64,000 bases of DNA, taken from assembly GCA_963704005.1 (NCBI GenBank), contig CAVPGJ010000005.1:372001-436000 (forward strand), written 5' to 3'. This document shows positions 9,679 to 19,031 of this stretch, piece by piece. Made by a program: the position numbers and the translations under genes. Below the pieces are notes generated by a model, which saw only the letters and a program-made list of their open reading frames with translations, was not told the origin of the DNA and made no database searches. How positions within the stretch are numbered: position 1 is the stretch's first letter; every line of letters starts with the position of its first letter. Origin of the DNA: AC-32 sp963704005. GTDB lineage: Bacteria; Actinomycetota; Thermoleophilia; Gaiellales; Gaiellaceae.

Positions 9679-10481
9679 GAGAACGCGAGGAGCGCAACCC
9701 CTGCGACGACGAGGGCGGCGCCTCCTATGCGTGCCGGCGAGACGCGTTCGTGCAGGAAGACGGCGGCGAGGACGGTGGCGATCACGACGCTCGTCTCGCG
9801 GACCGCCGCGACGGCGGGCGCACTCGCCAGCCGGAGCGCGAGCAGTGCCAACAGGTACGCCGAGGCGGAGGCAGCTCCGATGACGATCGTCGCCGGGCTC
9901 ACAGCGTTTCGTACGCGGCGCCGCCCAACCGCGAGTGGATAGGCGAGCGCCGGCCCGAGCATCACGAGGAGCAGGTACGGCCCGGCCGCCGCGTGCTGGA
10001 TCCCGTAGCGGTCGACGACCGTGTACCCGGCGATCACCGCGGCGATCACGGCGCCGAAGGCGAGCCCCCGCAGGTCGCCACGCGCGCCGCGCACGAGCAG
10101 CACTCCCACCGAGACGACGAGGACGCCGGCCGCGCCGAGCGGAGACGGCCGTGCCCCGCCCACGGCCGCGACCAGCAGCAGCGCGAGCACCGGCGCCAGG
10201 CCGCGCGCGACCGGGTAGACGAGGCTCAGCTCCCAGCGCCGGTAGGCCGCTGCCAGCAGCGCGACATAGACGAGCTCCAGCGCCGCCGAGCCGAGGATGT
10301 AGGGAACTGCCGCGCCCTCGACCCGCCAGGTCAGGGCCGCGGGCAGCGCGATCGTCGCCACGAGCGCGAGCAGCCCGACCGCCAGCGCCGCCTCGGTGTC
10401 GCGCTCCCGCGCGAGCAGCAGGTTCCAGGCGGCGTGCAACCCGGCGGCGCCGAGCGCCAGCGCCAGCGCGTCGAGCGGCAT
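9675..10481 (-). CDS. EamA/DMT-superfamily transporter
   Basis: 268 residues with about ten hydrophobic helices in two EamA repeats (from LGAAGLHAAWNLLLARE and from GLAFGAVIAAVIAGYTVVDR). The second repeat ends with the family's AVFLHERVSPARIGGAALVVAGV. Such drug/metabolite transporters export amino acids, nucleotides or toxic metabolites; the substrate is unknown. It is divergent from the Nudix gene with 23 nt between starts, so the two promoters overlap. Confidence 0.9.
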   Translation of the reverse strand: MPLDALALALGAAGLHAAWNLLLARERDTEAALAVGLLALVATIALPAALTWRVEGAAVPYILGSAALELVYVALLAAAYRRWELSLVYPVARGLAPVLALLLVAAVGGARPSPLGAAGVLVVSVGVLLVRGARGDLRGLAFGAVIAAVIAGYTVVDRYGIQHAAAGPYLLLVMLGPALAYPLAVGRRRVRNAVSPATIVIGAASASAYLLALLALRLASAPAVAAVRETSVVIATVLAAVFLHERVSPARIGGAALVVAGVALLAFS

Positions 10482-10492
10482 GCGCGCGACCG

Positions 10493-10498
10493 TACCAT
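10493..10498 (+). promoter_or_regulatory. -10 hexamer TACCAT for the Nudix gene
   Basis: TACCAT, 6 nt, then ATG 10505; no ribosome-binding site. It lies inside the 23-nt gap between divergent starts. Confidence 0.5.
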
Positions 10499-10504
10499 CG
10501 AGAC

Positions 10505-11059
10505 ATGCACCTGACCGAGGCCGTCCTCGCGCCGCTACGGCAGCGCTACGGCGAGCCGGCGCGGCTCGCCTGGGAGGGCGAGATCTCCGATTACGAGCAC
10601 GGCCTCGCCACCTACAACCCGAGCCGCACGCACGACGTGACGCTGTTCATCCTCAACGGCGAGCGGCTGGCGCTGATCCGCAAGCCGCAGTTCGAGGAGG
10701 GCGTCTGGCGACCGCCGGGCGGCGGGATCAAGCCCGGCGAGGCCTTCGAGGACGGCGCCCGGCGCGAGGCGCTGGAGGAGACGGGCCTCGAGGTCTCGAT
10801 CGAGCGCTACCTCGTCGCCGCCGAGGCGCGGTTCCTGTACGAGCCGCACGACGTCCCGTGGCGGACGCACGTCTTCCTCGCCACCACGGAGGACGAGCAG
10901 CTCGACCCACGCGACCGCGAGGAGATCGCGGCAGCCCGCTGGGGAACCTTGGAGGAGCTGGCCGGCCCGCTTCGCGAGCGCCTGCTCGAGACGGGGCGCG
11001 CCTTCTGGCGCTACCGCGTCGCCCTCCACGACGCCGCTATCGCGCGGCTTCGCGCTTGA
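10505..11059 (+). CDS. Nudix hydrolase
   Basis: 184 residues. The Nudix box is complete at residues 73-95 (G73, E79, R87, E88, E91, E92, G94), the metal-binding helix that hydrolyses nucleoside-diphosphate derivatives. It starts at ATG 10505 behind a leaderless -10. A preceding 40-residue extension (WEGEISDYEHGLATYNPSRTH) is not a recognised domain. Substrate not predictable. Its 3' end overlaps the convergent decarboxylase gene by 23 nt. Confidence 0.9.
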   Translation: MHLTEAVLAPLRQRYGEPARLAWEGEISDYEHGLATYNPSRTHDVTLFILNGERLALIRKPQFEEGVWRPPGGGIKPGEAFEDGARREALEETGLEVSIERYLVAAEARFLYEPHDVPWRTHVFLATTEDEQLDPRDREEIAAARWGTLEELAGPLRERLLETGRAFWRYRVALHDAAIARLRA

Positions 11060-12218
11060 GGACCTCCCAGGCCAGGCGGACGTCGTCCTCGGTCGTCCGC
11101 TCGTTGCCGACGGCCAAGCGGAGGACGAAGCGGCCGTCGAGGCGCGTCGCGGAGAGAAAGACCTCGCCGCTCGCGTTCACGCGCTCGAGAAGGGTCTCGT
11201 TGTCCTCGTCGGAGCCGTCACGCCGGAAGCAGACGACCGAGAAGGGACGCGGCGCGCACAGCTCCCAGCCGGGCTCGTCACGCACCCAGTACTCGAAGGC
11301 CTCGGCCAGCCTGATCCCGTGGCGAATCGACTCCTGCAGTCCCTCGCGCCCGTAGCAACGGAGCACCGCCCAGAGCTTGAGCGCCCGGAAGCCGCGCCCG
11401 AGCTCGACGCCGTACTCGCTGAAGCTGACTACCTCGTCAGGCGTTCGGAGGTACTCCGGCACGAGGCTGAAGGCGGCACGCAGCTCGTCCGGCCGGCGCG
11501 TCCAGAACGCCGAGCAGCCCTGCGTCGTCAGCAGCCACTTGTGCGGGTTGACGACGAGCGAGTCGGCCTCCTCGACTCCGTCGAAGGCCCAGCGCAGCTC
11601 CGGGCAGACCATCGCCGAGCCGGCATAGGCAGCGTCGACATGGACCCAGACGCCTGCCGGTGCGCACGCCGCCACGATCGCGGCCACCGGGTCGACGGAG
11701 GTGGTCGAGGTCGTCCCGACCGTTGCGACCACGGCGCTGGCGCCCTCCAGCCCGAGCGCTTCCGGCCGCAGCCGGTACTCGGTGTCCACCGGAACCTTGC
11801 GCAATTCCATCCCGAGCAGGCGGCAGGCTCGCTCGACCGAGGAATGCGCATGCTCCGACGCCAGCACGAACCCCGGGCGGGCTTCCCGCGCGGCGGCCAG
11901 CGCCGCAAGCGTGGAGAGCGACGCGCCCTGCTCGAGGTGGCCGTGCCTGCCGGCCGGCAGGCCGAGCAGCTCTGCCAGCCAGGCGAGCGTGACCTCCTCG
12001 AGCTCCTGCAGCGCGGGCGAGGTGCGCCAGAGGATCCCGACCTGGTTCAGCCCGGCAGCGAGCAGCTCGGCGAGGATCGCCGGCTCTGAGCCAGTCGTCG
12101 AGAAGTAGGCGAGGAAGCGAGGGCTCTGCCAGTGCGTGAGCCCCGGCAGCAGCGTCCGCTCGAGGTCCTGCAGCACCGCCGAGAACTCCTCGCCCCGCTC
12201 GGGCGGCAAGGCCGGCAA
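11037..12218 (-). CDS. PLP-dependent group II decarboxylase (aromatic-amino-acid/tyrosine type)
   Basis: 393 residues from the first canonical start (TTG 12218), but the matching frame continues upstream to about 12340 with family-like sequence (VLEWLESYFERLPDLPVL, PGDVRAALP). The core has the substrate-side motif HWQSPRFLAYFSTTGS, the DAAYAGSAMVCPE region, and NPHKWLLT with the PLP-binding lysine. It would remove CO2 from an L-amino acid, probably aromatic. No ATG, GTG or TTG exists in frame between 12219 and the upstream stop near 12417; a hairpin lies in that stretch. The true start is therefore unknown: a rare start codon, an indel, or damage by a repeat. Confidence 0.85.
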   Translation of the reverse strand: MPALPPERGEEFSAVLQDLERTLLPGLTHWQSPRFLAYFSTTGSEPAILAELLAAGLNQVGILWRTSPALQELEEVTLAWLAELLGLPAGRHGHLEQGASLSTLAALAAAREARPGFVLASEHAHSSVERACRLLGMELRKVPVDTEYRLRPEALGLEGASAVVATVGTTSTTSVDPVAAIVAACAPAGVWVHVDAAYAGSAMVCPELRWAFDGVEEADSLVVNPHKWLLTTQGCSAFWTRRPDELRAAFSLVPEYLRTPDEVVSFSEYGVELGRGFRALKLWAVLRCYGREGLQESIRHGIRLAEAFEYWVRDEPGWELCAPRPFSVVCFRRDGSDEDNETLLERVNASGEVFLSATRLDGRFVLRLAVGNERTTEDDVRLAWEVLKREAAR

Positions 12219-12330
12219 CGCCGCGCGAACGTCGCCCGGCGAGACCCGGGCGAGGACCGGCAGGTCGGGCAGGCGCTCGAAGTACGACTCGAGCCATTCG
12301 AGTACGGCCGCGCCGTCCTCCCCGAAGAGC

Positions 12331-12352
12331 GAGGGCGCCTTGCGGCGCCCTC
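12331..12352. repeat. 9-bp stem hairpin, terminator-like or repeat-family hairpin one
   Basis: GAGGGCGCC (12331-12339), loop TTGC, GGCGCCCTC (12344-12352). It lies 30-50 nt downstream of the M28 peptidase stop, so it could end that transcript. It resembles the first hairpin of the dispersed family (CTTGCG loop) and sits within the probable 5' coding region of the decarboxylase. Confidence 0.6.
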
Positions 12353-12381
12353 GTCTCTGCGGTGCGTTTCCTTCCTGCGTG

Positions 12382-15099
12382 CTAGTGCCTCTCGAGCGCC
12401 CAGCTCGCGAGCTGATTCAGCGTCGGTGCGCTCCCCCCGCCGTTCTTGGCCTGCTTGGCCTCCGCGATCAGCGCGGTCTGCTCGGATGCCGTCAGCGCCC
12501 CGCACGGGTCGGCCTGGCCACCGCTCGTCGGCGGCTGCGGCTCGGTCGGCGGAACGAGCGCGGGGTAGTACGTCGGGAAGAAGTCGATCGGCTCCAGCTG
12601 CCGGAACGACCCAAACTTCGACGGGTCGTTCCACTGCCCGGCACCCGCGACGAGGAGCTGGACATCGCGCCAGGCAGCCTGGGTCGGGAAGGTGTGCTGG
12701 ATGATCGGGTTCGTCGTCGTGACCATCGGGCTCGCCGTCGCCGAAGTCCCAGTAGTACTTCAACCCATCCGTGCTGCCGCTCTTCGTCCGGCTGTAGCCG
12801 GCGTCGAAGAGACAGTCGTCTGGGCGGTCGGCTTCTTCGGCGTCATCTCGAAGTACGCGATCGGGCGGTTCGGCTGCGACACCGCGCCGCCCTCCTCCGG
12901 AGAGGCGATCACGTACGAGAACCACGTCGCGATGAACTCGACGCCTCGCAGCAGGCCCTCGGAGGGCTTGTCGTAGCCACCGGGCCCGTGCACGGTGCCG
13001 GAGGCCCAGTAGTTGAGGTTCGAGAAGTAGTCGCTGTTGGAGTCCTGGCCGTACTCGCCCGCCAGGGTCGGCTTGCTCGTGTAGTACGACGGGTACGGGT
13101 TGTCGGCGCCGCCCACGAGCGGGTTGGTGCTCGAGTCGTACTGGCCGATGTCGCCGAGCGACGGGATCCCGCGGACGCCGAACGACACCTGGTCGGTGCG
13201 ACCCGTGCGGTCGTCGAGGACCGGCGTGTAGAGCGCCTGGTCGGCCGGCAGGTAGGCCGGGACCGTCTGGATGCCCGGCGCGTCGGGCACCGAGCCCGTG
13301 TTTTTGAACACGAGCGGGTTCTCCAGCGGAATGCTGAAGTTGTACTTCTGGCCCAGGTCTTGCAGCGACTGCGTGACCGCGTCCGCGGACGACTGGCGGA
13401 AGGCCGTCACGGCCGGAAGGTTGTGCTGCAGCCGCTGGATGCCGACGGTGCCGTAGATGCTGTTCGGCGCCGCGGAGACCGGTGTGGCGTTGATGTTGTT
13501 GAACCACGGCCCGGCCTGGCCGTCCAAGAGGTTGCTCATGTAGTAGCCGGTGCCCCACTTGTGCGTCGGGTAGTTGAGGCCGTCCTGGTCGTTGTTGAGC
13601 ACGCCGATGATCTGGCCCTGCGGGCTGTCGGAGAGCAGGCCCGTGGCCGACCCGTTCACGGTCGAGCCGTAGGCGTGCGCCAGCGTCAGCGGGGCCGACA
13701 GCGTGATCCCGGTGCCGAGCGCCGATGCGTCGATGACACGCGCGCCGGTCGGGTGCGGGAACGAGAGCGGCGTGGTCAGCGTGATGCCGCTGCCCAGATC
13801 CTGCGCCGAGGCGCCGCTGTCGTGCGGGCCCGCGAGCGCCGTCTGGAGCGTGACGCCCGTGCCCCCGGAGCCGGCGGTGCCGACCGCGGTGATCGTGTCG
13901 TACTCGACATTCGAGAAGCCGACGTCGAGCGCGATCCGCTCGCCCACGACCATGTTGGTGACGGAGGACACCTTGATATTCGTATCGCCGGCGCTGGCCG
14001 CGGCCGCGAGAGTCGTCGCGCCTCGCTGCGCCGTTCCGACCGTTCCGACCGTCGAGGTGTCGACGTTGCCGAGATCGATATTCAACGTCTGGCCGGCCGA
14101 GATGCCGGAGACGCTCGCGACGTTGATCAGCGTGTCGCCGGCCGAGTTCGGCCCGACGAGCGTCGTGTTCGTCGCCGCCGTGCCGACCGACGCGACCGTC
14201 GGGTTCTCGGTGTTGACCTCGTCGAGCGCGATCGTCGTGCCCGCGCCCAGGTTGCTCGTGGACGTGACCTTGATGTTCGTGTCACCCACCGCGGTCGGAG
14301 CCGCGACGATCGCCGCCGCCGTGCCGGCCGCAGAGTAGTCGCCGGAGCCGACCAGGCCGCCCTCCTCGTTGTCGTAGAGGGTCGCCTTGATCGTGCGGGC
14401 CGGGTACGTCCCGTTGACCTCGTGCCACCGGAGCACCGATCCGATCTCCTCCAGGTTCATGTTCTCGCCCATGTTGGCGTCGTAGGCCGAGCCGTTGGCC
14501 CAGTTCCCGGAGTGCATGGTGCTCATCGGCGTCGCACTGCCGCTGGTGGCGCCGCTGGCCGGGTTGGTCGTGACGGGCGTCGAGTCGTTGTGGCTGGCGA
14601 GCATGACCTGCTGGCCGGCGCAGGTCGCGCCGGGAATCGTCAGCTCGGCGTCGTCGAGCTGCCAGCTCCTCGTGTTGAAGAGGTGGTCACGCGCCGTGAT
14701 CCACTTGCCGAGGACGCCGTTTGGCTGAGGCGTGTGCGTAGTCCCGACGCCCTTCCACCAGGAGTAGAACTCCTGGGCGCCGTTGTAGTTCTCGGGCAGG
14801 TTGTTGCTGTCGCCGGGCGTGCCCCCGCCCGGGCAGGTGGTCGCGGACGGGAGGCAGCCGTCGGAGCCGGCGACTTTGTAGATGAAGTTGGTCGAGTCGA
14901 ACCAGTTGTGGTCGTAGATCCAGTTCGCGTCCACGACGGGGTGCGCCGGGTTGGAGACGGGGATCTGGTCGGCCGGCCTCGCGCTGGTCGCGACGACCAG
15001 CGAGATCGGGACCGTGACCGCCACGAGCAGGAGCGGGACGAGCCAGCGCGGGCGGATCAGCTTCCGTGCCACGTTCTTCGTTTTGGATTGCGCTGCCAC
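12382..15099 (-). CDS. Secreted M28-like peptidase with PKD domain, paralogue A (two compensating frameshifts)
   Basis: About 905 residues if read through. A basic N-terminus and signal/anchor helix (WLVPLLLVAVTVPISLVV) lead to an M28 zinc-peptidase-like core with candidate ligands and catalytic residues His170, Asp172, Asp207 and Glu245-Glu246. About 225 residues of tandem AGDTNIKV-type beta repeats (261-485) interrupt that core. The C-terminal PKD-like segment (LKYYWDFGDG) is readable only in another frame between about 12730 and 12810; both flanks share one frame, so two indels cancel. The C-terminus CGALTASEQTALIAEAK matches paralogue B. GTG 15099 has a GGAGAGGGGG site and follows B's stop by 2 nt. 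Confidence 0.8.
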
Positions 15100-15101
15100 G
15101 G

Positions 15102-17375
15102 TTACCCCCTCTCCCTTGCAGATGGACTGGCGCCCATCGCGTCAGCCGAGCTGTCCCGGAACACCGCCTTCGCAGCCGCGATCAGCGCGGCCTGCTCCGA
15201 CGGCGAGAACGTCCCGCAAGCGGGAGTCGACGGCGCGGATCCCGAAGGACTGTCGACCGCGACTGCCTGCCGGTACATGCCCCAGTTGCTGGACTGGCCC
15301 TTCACGACGACCAGCTTCACGTCTGCCCAGAGCGGGGACGAGTAGGTGTGCGTGACGGTCTGGCCGACACCATGCGTGCCGTCGCCGAAGTCCCAGTAGT
15401 ACTGGAGCCCTGCGGTGCCGCCGTCCTTGGCGCGGGAGAAGCCCGCGTCGAACTTGACCGTCTCGGTCGAGGTCGGCTTGACCGGGTCAGTCTCGAAGTA
15501 CGCGACCGTGCCGGTCGGCTTCGGAACGGCGCCGAGGTAGTCGTCACTGCTGACGAGCAGCGCGGTGTACTGCGCCGGAAGCTCGAGCGCCCGCAGCAGC
15601 TCCTCGGTGGGAGTCGCCTCGCCGCCGATCCCGTGCGGGGCGCCGGAGGCGAAGAAGTTCAGATGCTCGGTCGTGTCGCCCGTGAACCCGACCGGCTGGC
15701 CCTGGTTCACGTTGAAGGGCACGCCGCTCGCGTGTGCGAACGTCAGCGGCGCCGCAAGCGTCACCACGCTGCCGGCGATCGACGCGATCTGCCCGACCTC
15801 GAGGTTCGAGCCTGTGTCGACGAAGAACGGCTGGCCCGCGACCAGGTTGGCCGCCGAGGCGACCGTGACGTTCGTGTCTCCGGCCGCGCTCGCGGCCGCG
15901 AGGGTCGTCATGCCCGCCGCGGGGACGTTGCTCGCGAGCTCGAACGCGGTCCCGCCGCCCGTGTACTGCAGGATCGGCGTTGCCTTGCGGCTGTCGGCGA
16001 CCGCCGAGGCATACGGGTTCTCGTCGATGTTCGAGTCCTGGACGCCGCCGACGCTGAAGCCCGGGATGCCCAGGTTCCAGAAGATCGACGCCTCGTCCTC
16101 GTGCGTGGACTCCTGCGCTTCCGGTGCGGTGCCGGCAGCTTGCACCGGCGAGTAGATCGACTGGTCGGAGGCCGTGTAGGCGGGAACGAAGGGCGTCGGT
16201 ACCGCAGGCAGCGGAGCCGAGCCGGTGTGGTTGTAGCGGAGCGGGTTCTCCTGCGGGACGGTGCCGCCGTACTTCGAGCTCTGCTCGGCGAAGCCGGCCG
16301 TCACCGCGTTGTTGAGGTTCGTGTCGAACTGCGAGATCGCGGCGCTGTTCGCCGCGATGTTCGCGCCTGGCGAGCCGGGGCCCGTGTCGGGGTAGAGGGC
16401 GTTCGGGGCGGCAGGCGTGTCCGTGATGAAGGTGCGCCACGGGCCGACGCCGCCGTTCGCGAGGTTGTTCCAGAAGTACTGGGTGCCCAGGTGGTACGCG
16501 GGATAGCTCAGCCCGTTCGCGTTCATCTCGGCGAACATCGCGTACTGGCCCTGGGGCCCCTGTGGGATCAGGTTGTTGGCGTAGTACTTCGCGCCTTCTC
16601 GCAGGTAGGTCCCGTCGAGCGCGCGTCCGGCCGACGCGTCGAGCAGCGCGACCTTGAGCGTCTTCGACGGGTACGTCCCGTTGGCGTCGTACCAGCGGAG
16701 CAGCGCCTGGTACTCGCCCATCGTGAGCGCGACGCCCGATGTGTCGTCGTAGGCGCCGCCGTTGCCGACGTTCGAGAGCGTCAGCGTTCGGCGGCCGGCG
16801 CCGAACCCGTTGACGCCACTGGTCGAGCCCGTCGGGTTGTTGACCTCGCCGACGATGGTCGGGCTGACCGGAGTGCCGTCGGGATGCGCCGCGATCAGCA
16901 CGCGCTTGCCGGCGCAGGTCGCGCCGGGAACGGTCACCTCGGCGTCGTCCGAGTCCCACGGGTAGTTCGGGTCGAAGGAGTAGTTCGTGTTCGTCTGCTG
17001 TACGGGCAGGCGGTGGAAGTAGTGGTCCGAGACCGTCGCGAACTTGGAGACGTTGCTCATCACGGTCTTGTCGGTGAGCTGTGACTTCCAGTGCTGGAAG
17101 AACTCCTGCCAGCCGTTGACGCTCGCCGGCTCGTTCCACGGCGAGCTCGGGTCGGTCGGCGGACCGTCCGCCCCCGAGACGCGGTAGACGTCGTTGTAGG
17201 CCATGTCGAACAGCTGGCCGTAGATGTAGTCCCGGTCGACGACCGGCGAAGCCTGTGACGCGGTCGTATTTCCGTTCGCCACGCCGCTGACGACGAAGGC
17301 GACCGGCACGAATGCCACCGCGCACACGGCGGCCAGCAGCCACCTGGGCCGCTTGAGCTTGCGAACCATCCTCAT
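15102..17375 (-). CDS. Secreted M28-like peptidase paralogue B, probably catalytically inactive
   Basis: 757 residues, uninterrupted. It has the same architecture as its downstream paralogue: signal/anchor helix (LLAAVCAVAFVPVAFVV), M28-like core, PKD domain (LQYYWDFGDGTHG) and a CGTFSPSEQAALIAAAK tail. His164, Asp166 and Asp210 align with the metal ligands, but the Glu-Glu pair of paralogue A is replaced (DNEEGG in A, DASAGR here), so peptidase activity is doubtful. A single AGDTNVTV beta repeat sits near the C-terminus, not inside the core as in A. ATG 17375 was chosen because AGGAGG lies 5 nt upstream. A and B form a two-gene operon. Confidence 0.85.
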   Translation of the reverse strand: MRMVRKLKRPRWLLAAVCAVAFVPVAFVVSGVANGNTTASQASPVVDRDYIYGQLFDMAYNDVYRVSGADGPPTDPSSPWNEPASVNGWQEFFQHWKSQLTDKTVMSNVSKFATVSDHYFHRLPVQQTNTNYSFDPNYPWDSDDAEVTVPGATCAGKRVLIAAHPDGTPVSPTIVGEVNNPTGSTSGVNGFGAGRRTLTLSNVGNGGAYDDTSGVALTMGEYQALLRWYDANGTYPSKTLKVALLDASAGRALDGTYLREGAKYYANNLIPQGPQGQYAMFAEMNANGLSYPAYHLGTQYFWNNLANGGVGPWRTFITDTPAAPNALYPDTGPGSPGANIAANSAAISQFDTNLNNAVTAGFAEQSSKYGGTVPQENPLRYNHTGSAPLPAVPTPFVPAYTASDQSIYSPVQAAGTAPEAQESTHEDEASIFWNLGIPGFSVGGVQDSNIDENPYASAVADSRKATPILQYTGGGTAFELASNVPAAGMTTLAAASAAGDTNVTVASAANLVAGQPFFVDTGSNLEVGQIASIAGSVVTLAAPLTFAHASGVPFNVNQGQPVGFTGDTTEHLNFFASGAPHGIGGEATPTEELLRALELPAQYTALLVSSDDYLGAVPKPTGTVAYFETDPVKPTSTETVKFDAGFSRAKDGGTAGLQYYWDFGDGTHGVGQTVTHTYSSPLWADVKLVVVKGQSSNWGMYRQAVAVDSPSGSAPSTPACGTFSPSEQAALIAAAKAVFRDSSADAMGASPSARERG

Positions 17376-17493
17376 ACCGACCTCCTCGTAGAGCGTCGCT
17401 CCCGACACTGCCCAGCCCGGTGGCGCGACGCCACGCCCCTCTTCAGCGCGAGTCTAAGCCCCTCCGCGCATGGATGACAACCAGGAACCGTTC

Positions 17494-18015
17494 TCAGGCA
17501 CCGCAGGCTCGGTCGATCGTGCCGGTGGCCGCGGTCACCTTGGCCAGCGCGGGGCGGTCGACGAGCTGCTGCGCGGCCTTGGCGATGTCGTGGCGGGCAA
17601 CCGATTTCTGCGCGCGGCCGAAGTCGGCGGCGAACTCCCGCAGGCCGGTGACGAGCTGGCGGCGGGCATGCACCAGCGAGCGCGGCGGGTCGATCTGCGA
17701 GAGAACGCTCGCCGCGTAGAGCAGGTTCCGCTGCGTCTCGCCGGTGCGCTTCGCGAGCTCCTTCGGGTGCAGCGACTGCGTCATCGTCTCGACGCTGTTG
17801 GAGATCAGCTGCGAGACGATCCGGATGTTCGTCTCCAGCTCGTTGCAGGCGGCGAGGTCGGCGGCCGAGGTCAGCGTCGGCGGCGGCGGGGCGGCCGGGG
17901 GCTGTGGCGCTGGAGGCGGTGGAGGCGCGACCGGCGCGGCGGCATGGTGACCGCAGCCTGCGAGCGCAACAGCGAGGGCGGTCGCCGCCAGCAGTTGAAG
18001 AGCGCGTCGTCGCAC
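17494..18015 (-). CDS. Lipoprotein with proline-rich linker
   Basis: 173 residues. A signal peptide with lipobox LAGC (Cys about 21) is followed by a Pro/Ala-rich linker (APPPPPAPQPPAAPPPP) and a helical domain of about 120 residues (NELETNIRIVSQLISNSVETM). It should be anchored on the outer face of the membrane with the helical part held off by the linker. No family recognised. Divergent from another lipoprotein gene at 18056, with 40 nt between starts. Confidence 0.75.
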   Translation of the reverse strand: MRRRALQLLAATALAVALAGCGHHAAAPVAPPPPPAPQPPAAPPPPTLTSAADLAACNELETNIRIVSQLISNSVETMTQSLHPKELAKRTGETQRNLLYAASVLSQIDPPRSLVHARRQLVTGLREFAADFGRAQKSVARHDIAKAAQQLVDRPALAKVTAATGTIDRACGA

Positions 18016-18055
18016 CGGCCGCAGCCTAGCGCCGCGCCCTTGCGATCATGAGCGC

Positions 18056-19027
18056 GTGCACGCGAGGCTCCTGCTCCCGCTCGTCCTTGTGCTCGCGCTC
18101 GCGGCCGGCTGCGACTCCGGCTCGAAGAAGGCACAGCCCGGCGCGACGGGGCCGGCCGTCCCGTGGACGCCGGCGCCGCCGCCGCAGCTCCCCGGGCGAC
18201 CGCCGGTCTCGAGGCTGTGCCGCGCGGCCAGCCTGGCCGTTCGCGGGCAGGTCAAGTTCGTCCCCCGGCTCCAGGGCGGCATCGCGCTCGTCTCGATCTG
18301 GAACACGGGCAAGCGCCCCTGCCGGCTCACGGGGCGCCCGCGCGTCCGGCTCGTGCACAAGGGCGGGCCGGTGCAGGTGCAGCAGGCGATCCCGACCACG
18401 CCGTCGAACTTCCCCGAGGTCGCGTACCCGGCCTCGAGCCTGCTGGCGCTACAGCCCGGCGAGCCGGCGGCGGTGACGGTCTCATGGGACAACTGGTGCG
18501 ACCTGAAGGTCCCGGGCAAGCCGCATGTCCCGCCGAGTGCCCTACGGATCACCCTGCCCGGAGGCCGGGGAAACGTCGATGCGGACTACAACGCCGTCGT
18601 GCCCTGCCTCGACCCGAAGTCGCCTTCGGTGATCGGCGTCTCGAGGTTCCAGCCGACGCTCGTCCCGCGCAGAGGGCGGCCGTGGTCGGACGCGTTCGTC
18701 CGCGCGTCGGTGCCGGGCGTGCCGCACGGAAAGCGCGGCGGGAGCCTCCGCTTCCGGGTCGTCCTCAGGAACACTTCGAAGATCGCGGCGAGCTTCCAGC
18801 GCTGCCCGGCCTACGTCCAGCAGCTCGTGCCGGCCGGCAAGGTCGAGGTCTACGAGCTCAACTGCCGGGCCGCGCACCCGATCGCGCCCGGCAAGAGCCT
18901 CGCGTTCGCGATGCAGGTGCGGGTGCCGAGCGGCTCGCCGCTCGGCCCGAACGGGCTCTTCTGGGAGCTCGACCCCTTCGGGATCGGCGCGCCGCGCCTG
19001 CATACGCGCGTGGTCGTCGACCGCTAA
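18056..19027 (+). CDS. Lipoprotein, DUF4232-like
   Basis: 323 residues from GTG 18056. The signal peptide ends in the lipobox LAAGC (Cys about 19); a Pro-rich linker follows. Two similar beta-rich halves are visible: LRRCRLTGRPRVRL-type strands with paired cysteines (SIWNTGKRPCRLTG; later VVLRNTSKIAASFQRC), the pattern seen in DUF4232-type actinobacterial exported proteins. Function unknown. The stop lies 4 nt from the convergent polX stop. Confidence 0.7.
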   Translation: MHARLLLPLVLVLALAAGCDSGSKKAQPGATGPAVPWTPAPPPQLPGRPPVSRLCRAASLAVRGQVKFVPRLQGGIALVSIWNTGKRPCRLTGRPRVRLVHKGGPVQVQQAIPTTPSNFPEVAYPASSLLALQPGEPAAVTVSWDNWCDLKVPGKPHVPPSALRITLPGGRGNVDADYNAVVPCLDPKSPSVIGVSRFQPTLVPRRGRPWSDAFVRASVPGVPHGKRGGSLRFRVVLRNTSKIAASFQRCPAYVQQLVPAGKVEVYELNCRAAHPIAPGKSLAFAMQVRVPSGSPLGPNGLFWELDPFGIGAPRLHTRVVVDR

Positions 19028-19031
19028 GGGA

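Noticed and set aside
12382..12726. Separate small gene downstream of the M28 peptidase
   Set aside because: Its product continues the peptidase C-terminus (same tail as paralogue B) in the same frame as the upstream part; it is the far side of a compensating frameshift.
12727..15099. M28 paralogue A as a decayed pseudogene
   Set aside because: Only two nearby, mutually cancelling indels and no other damage; assembly error is simpler.
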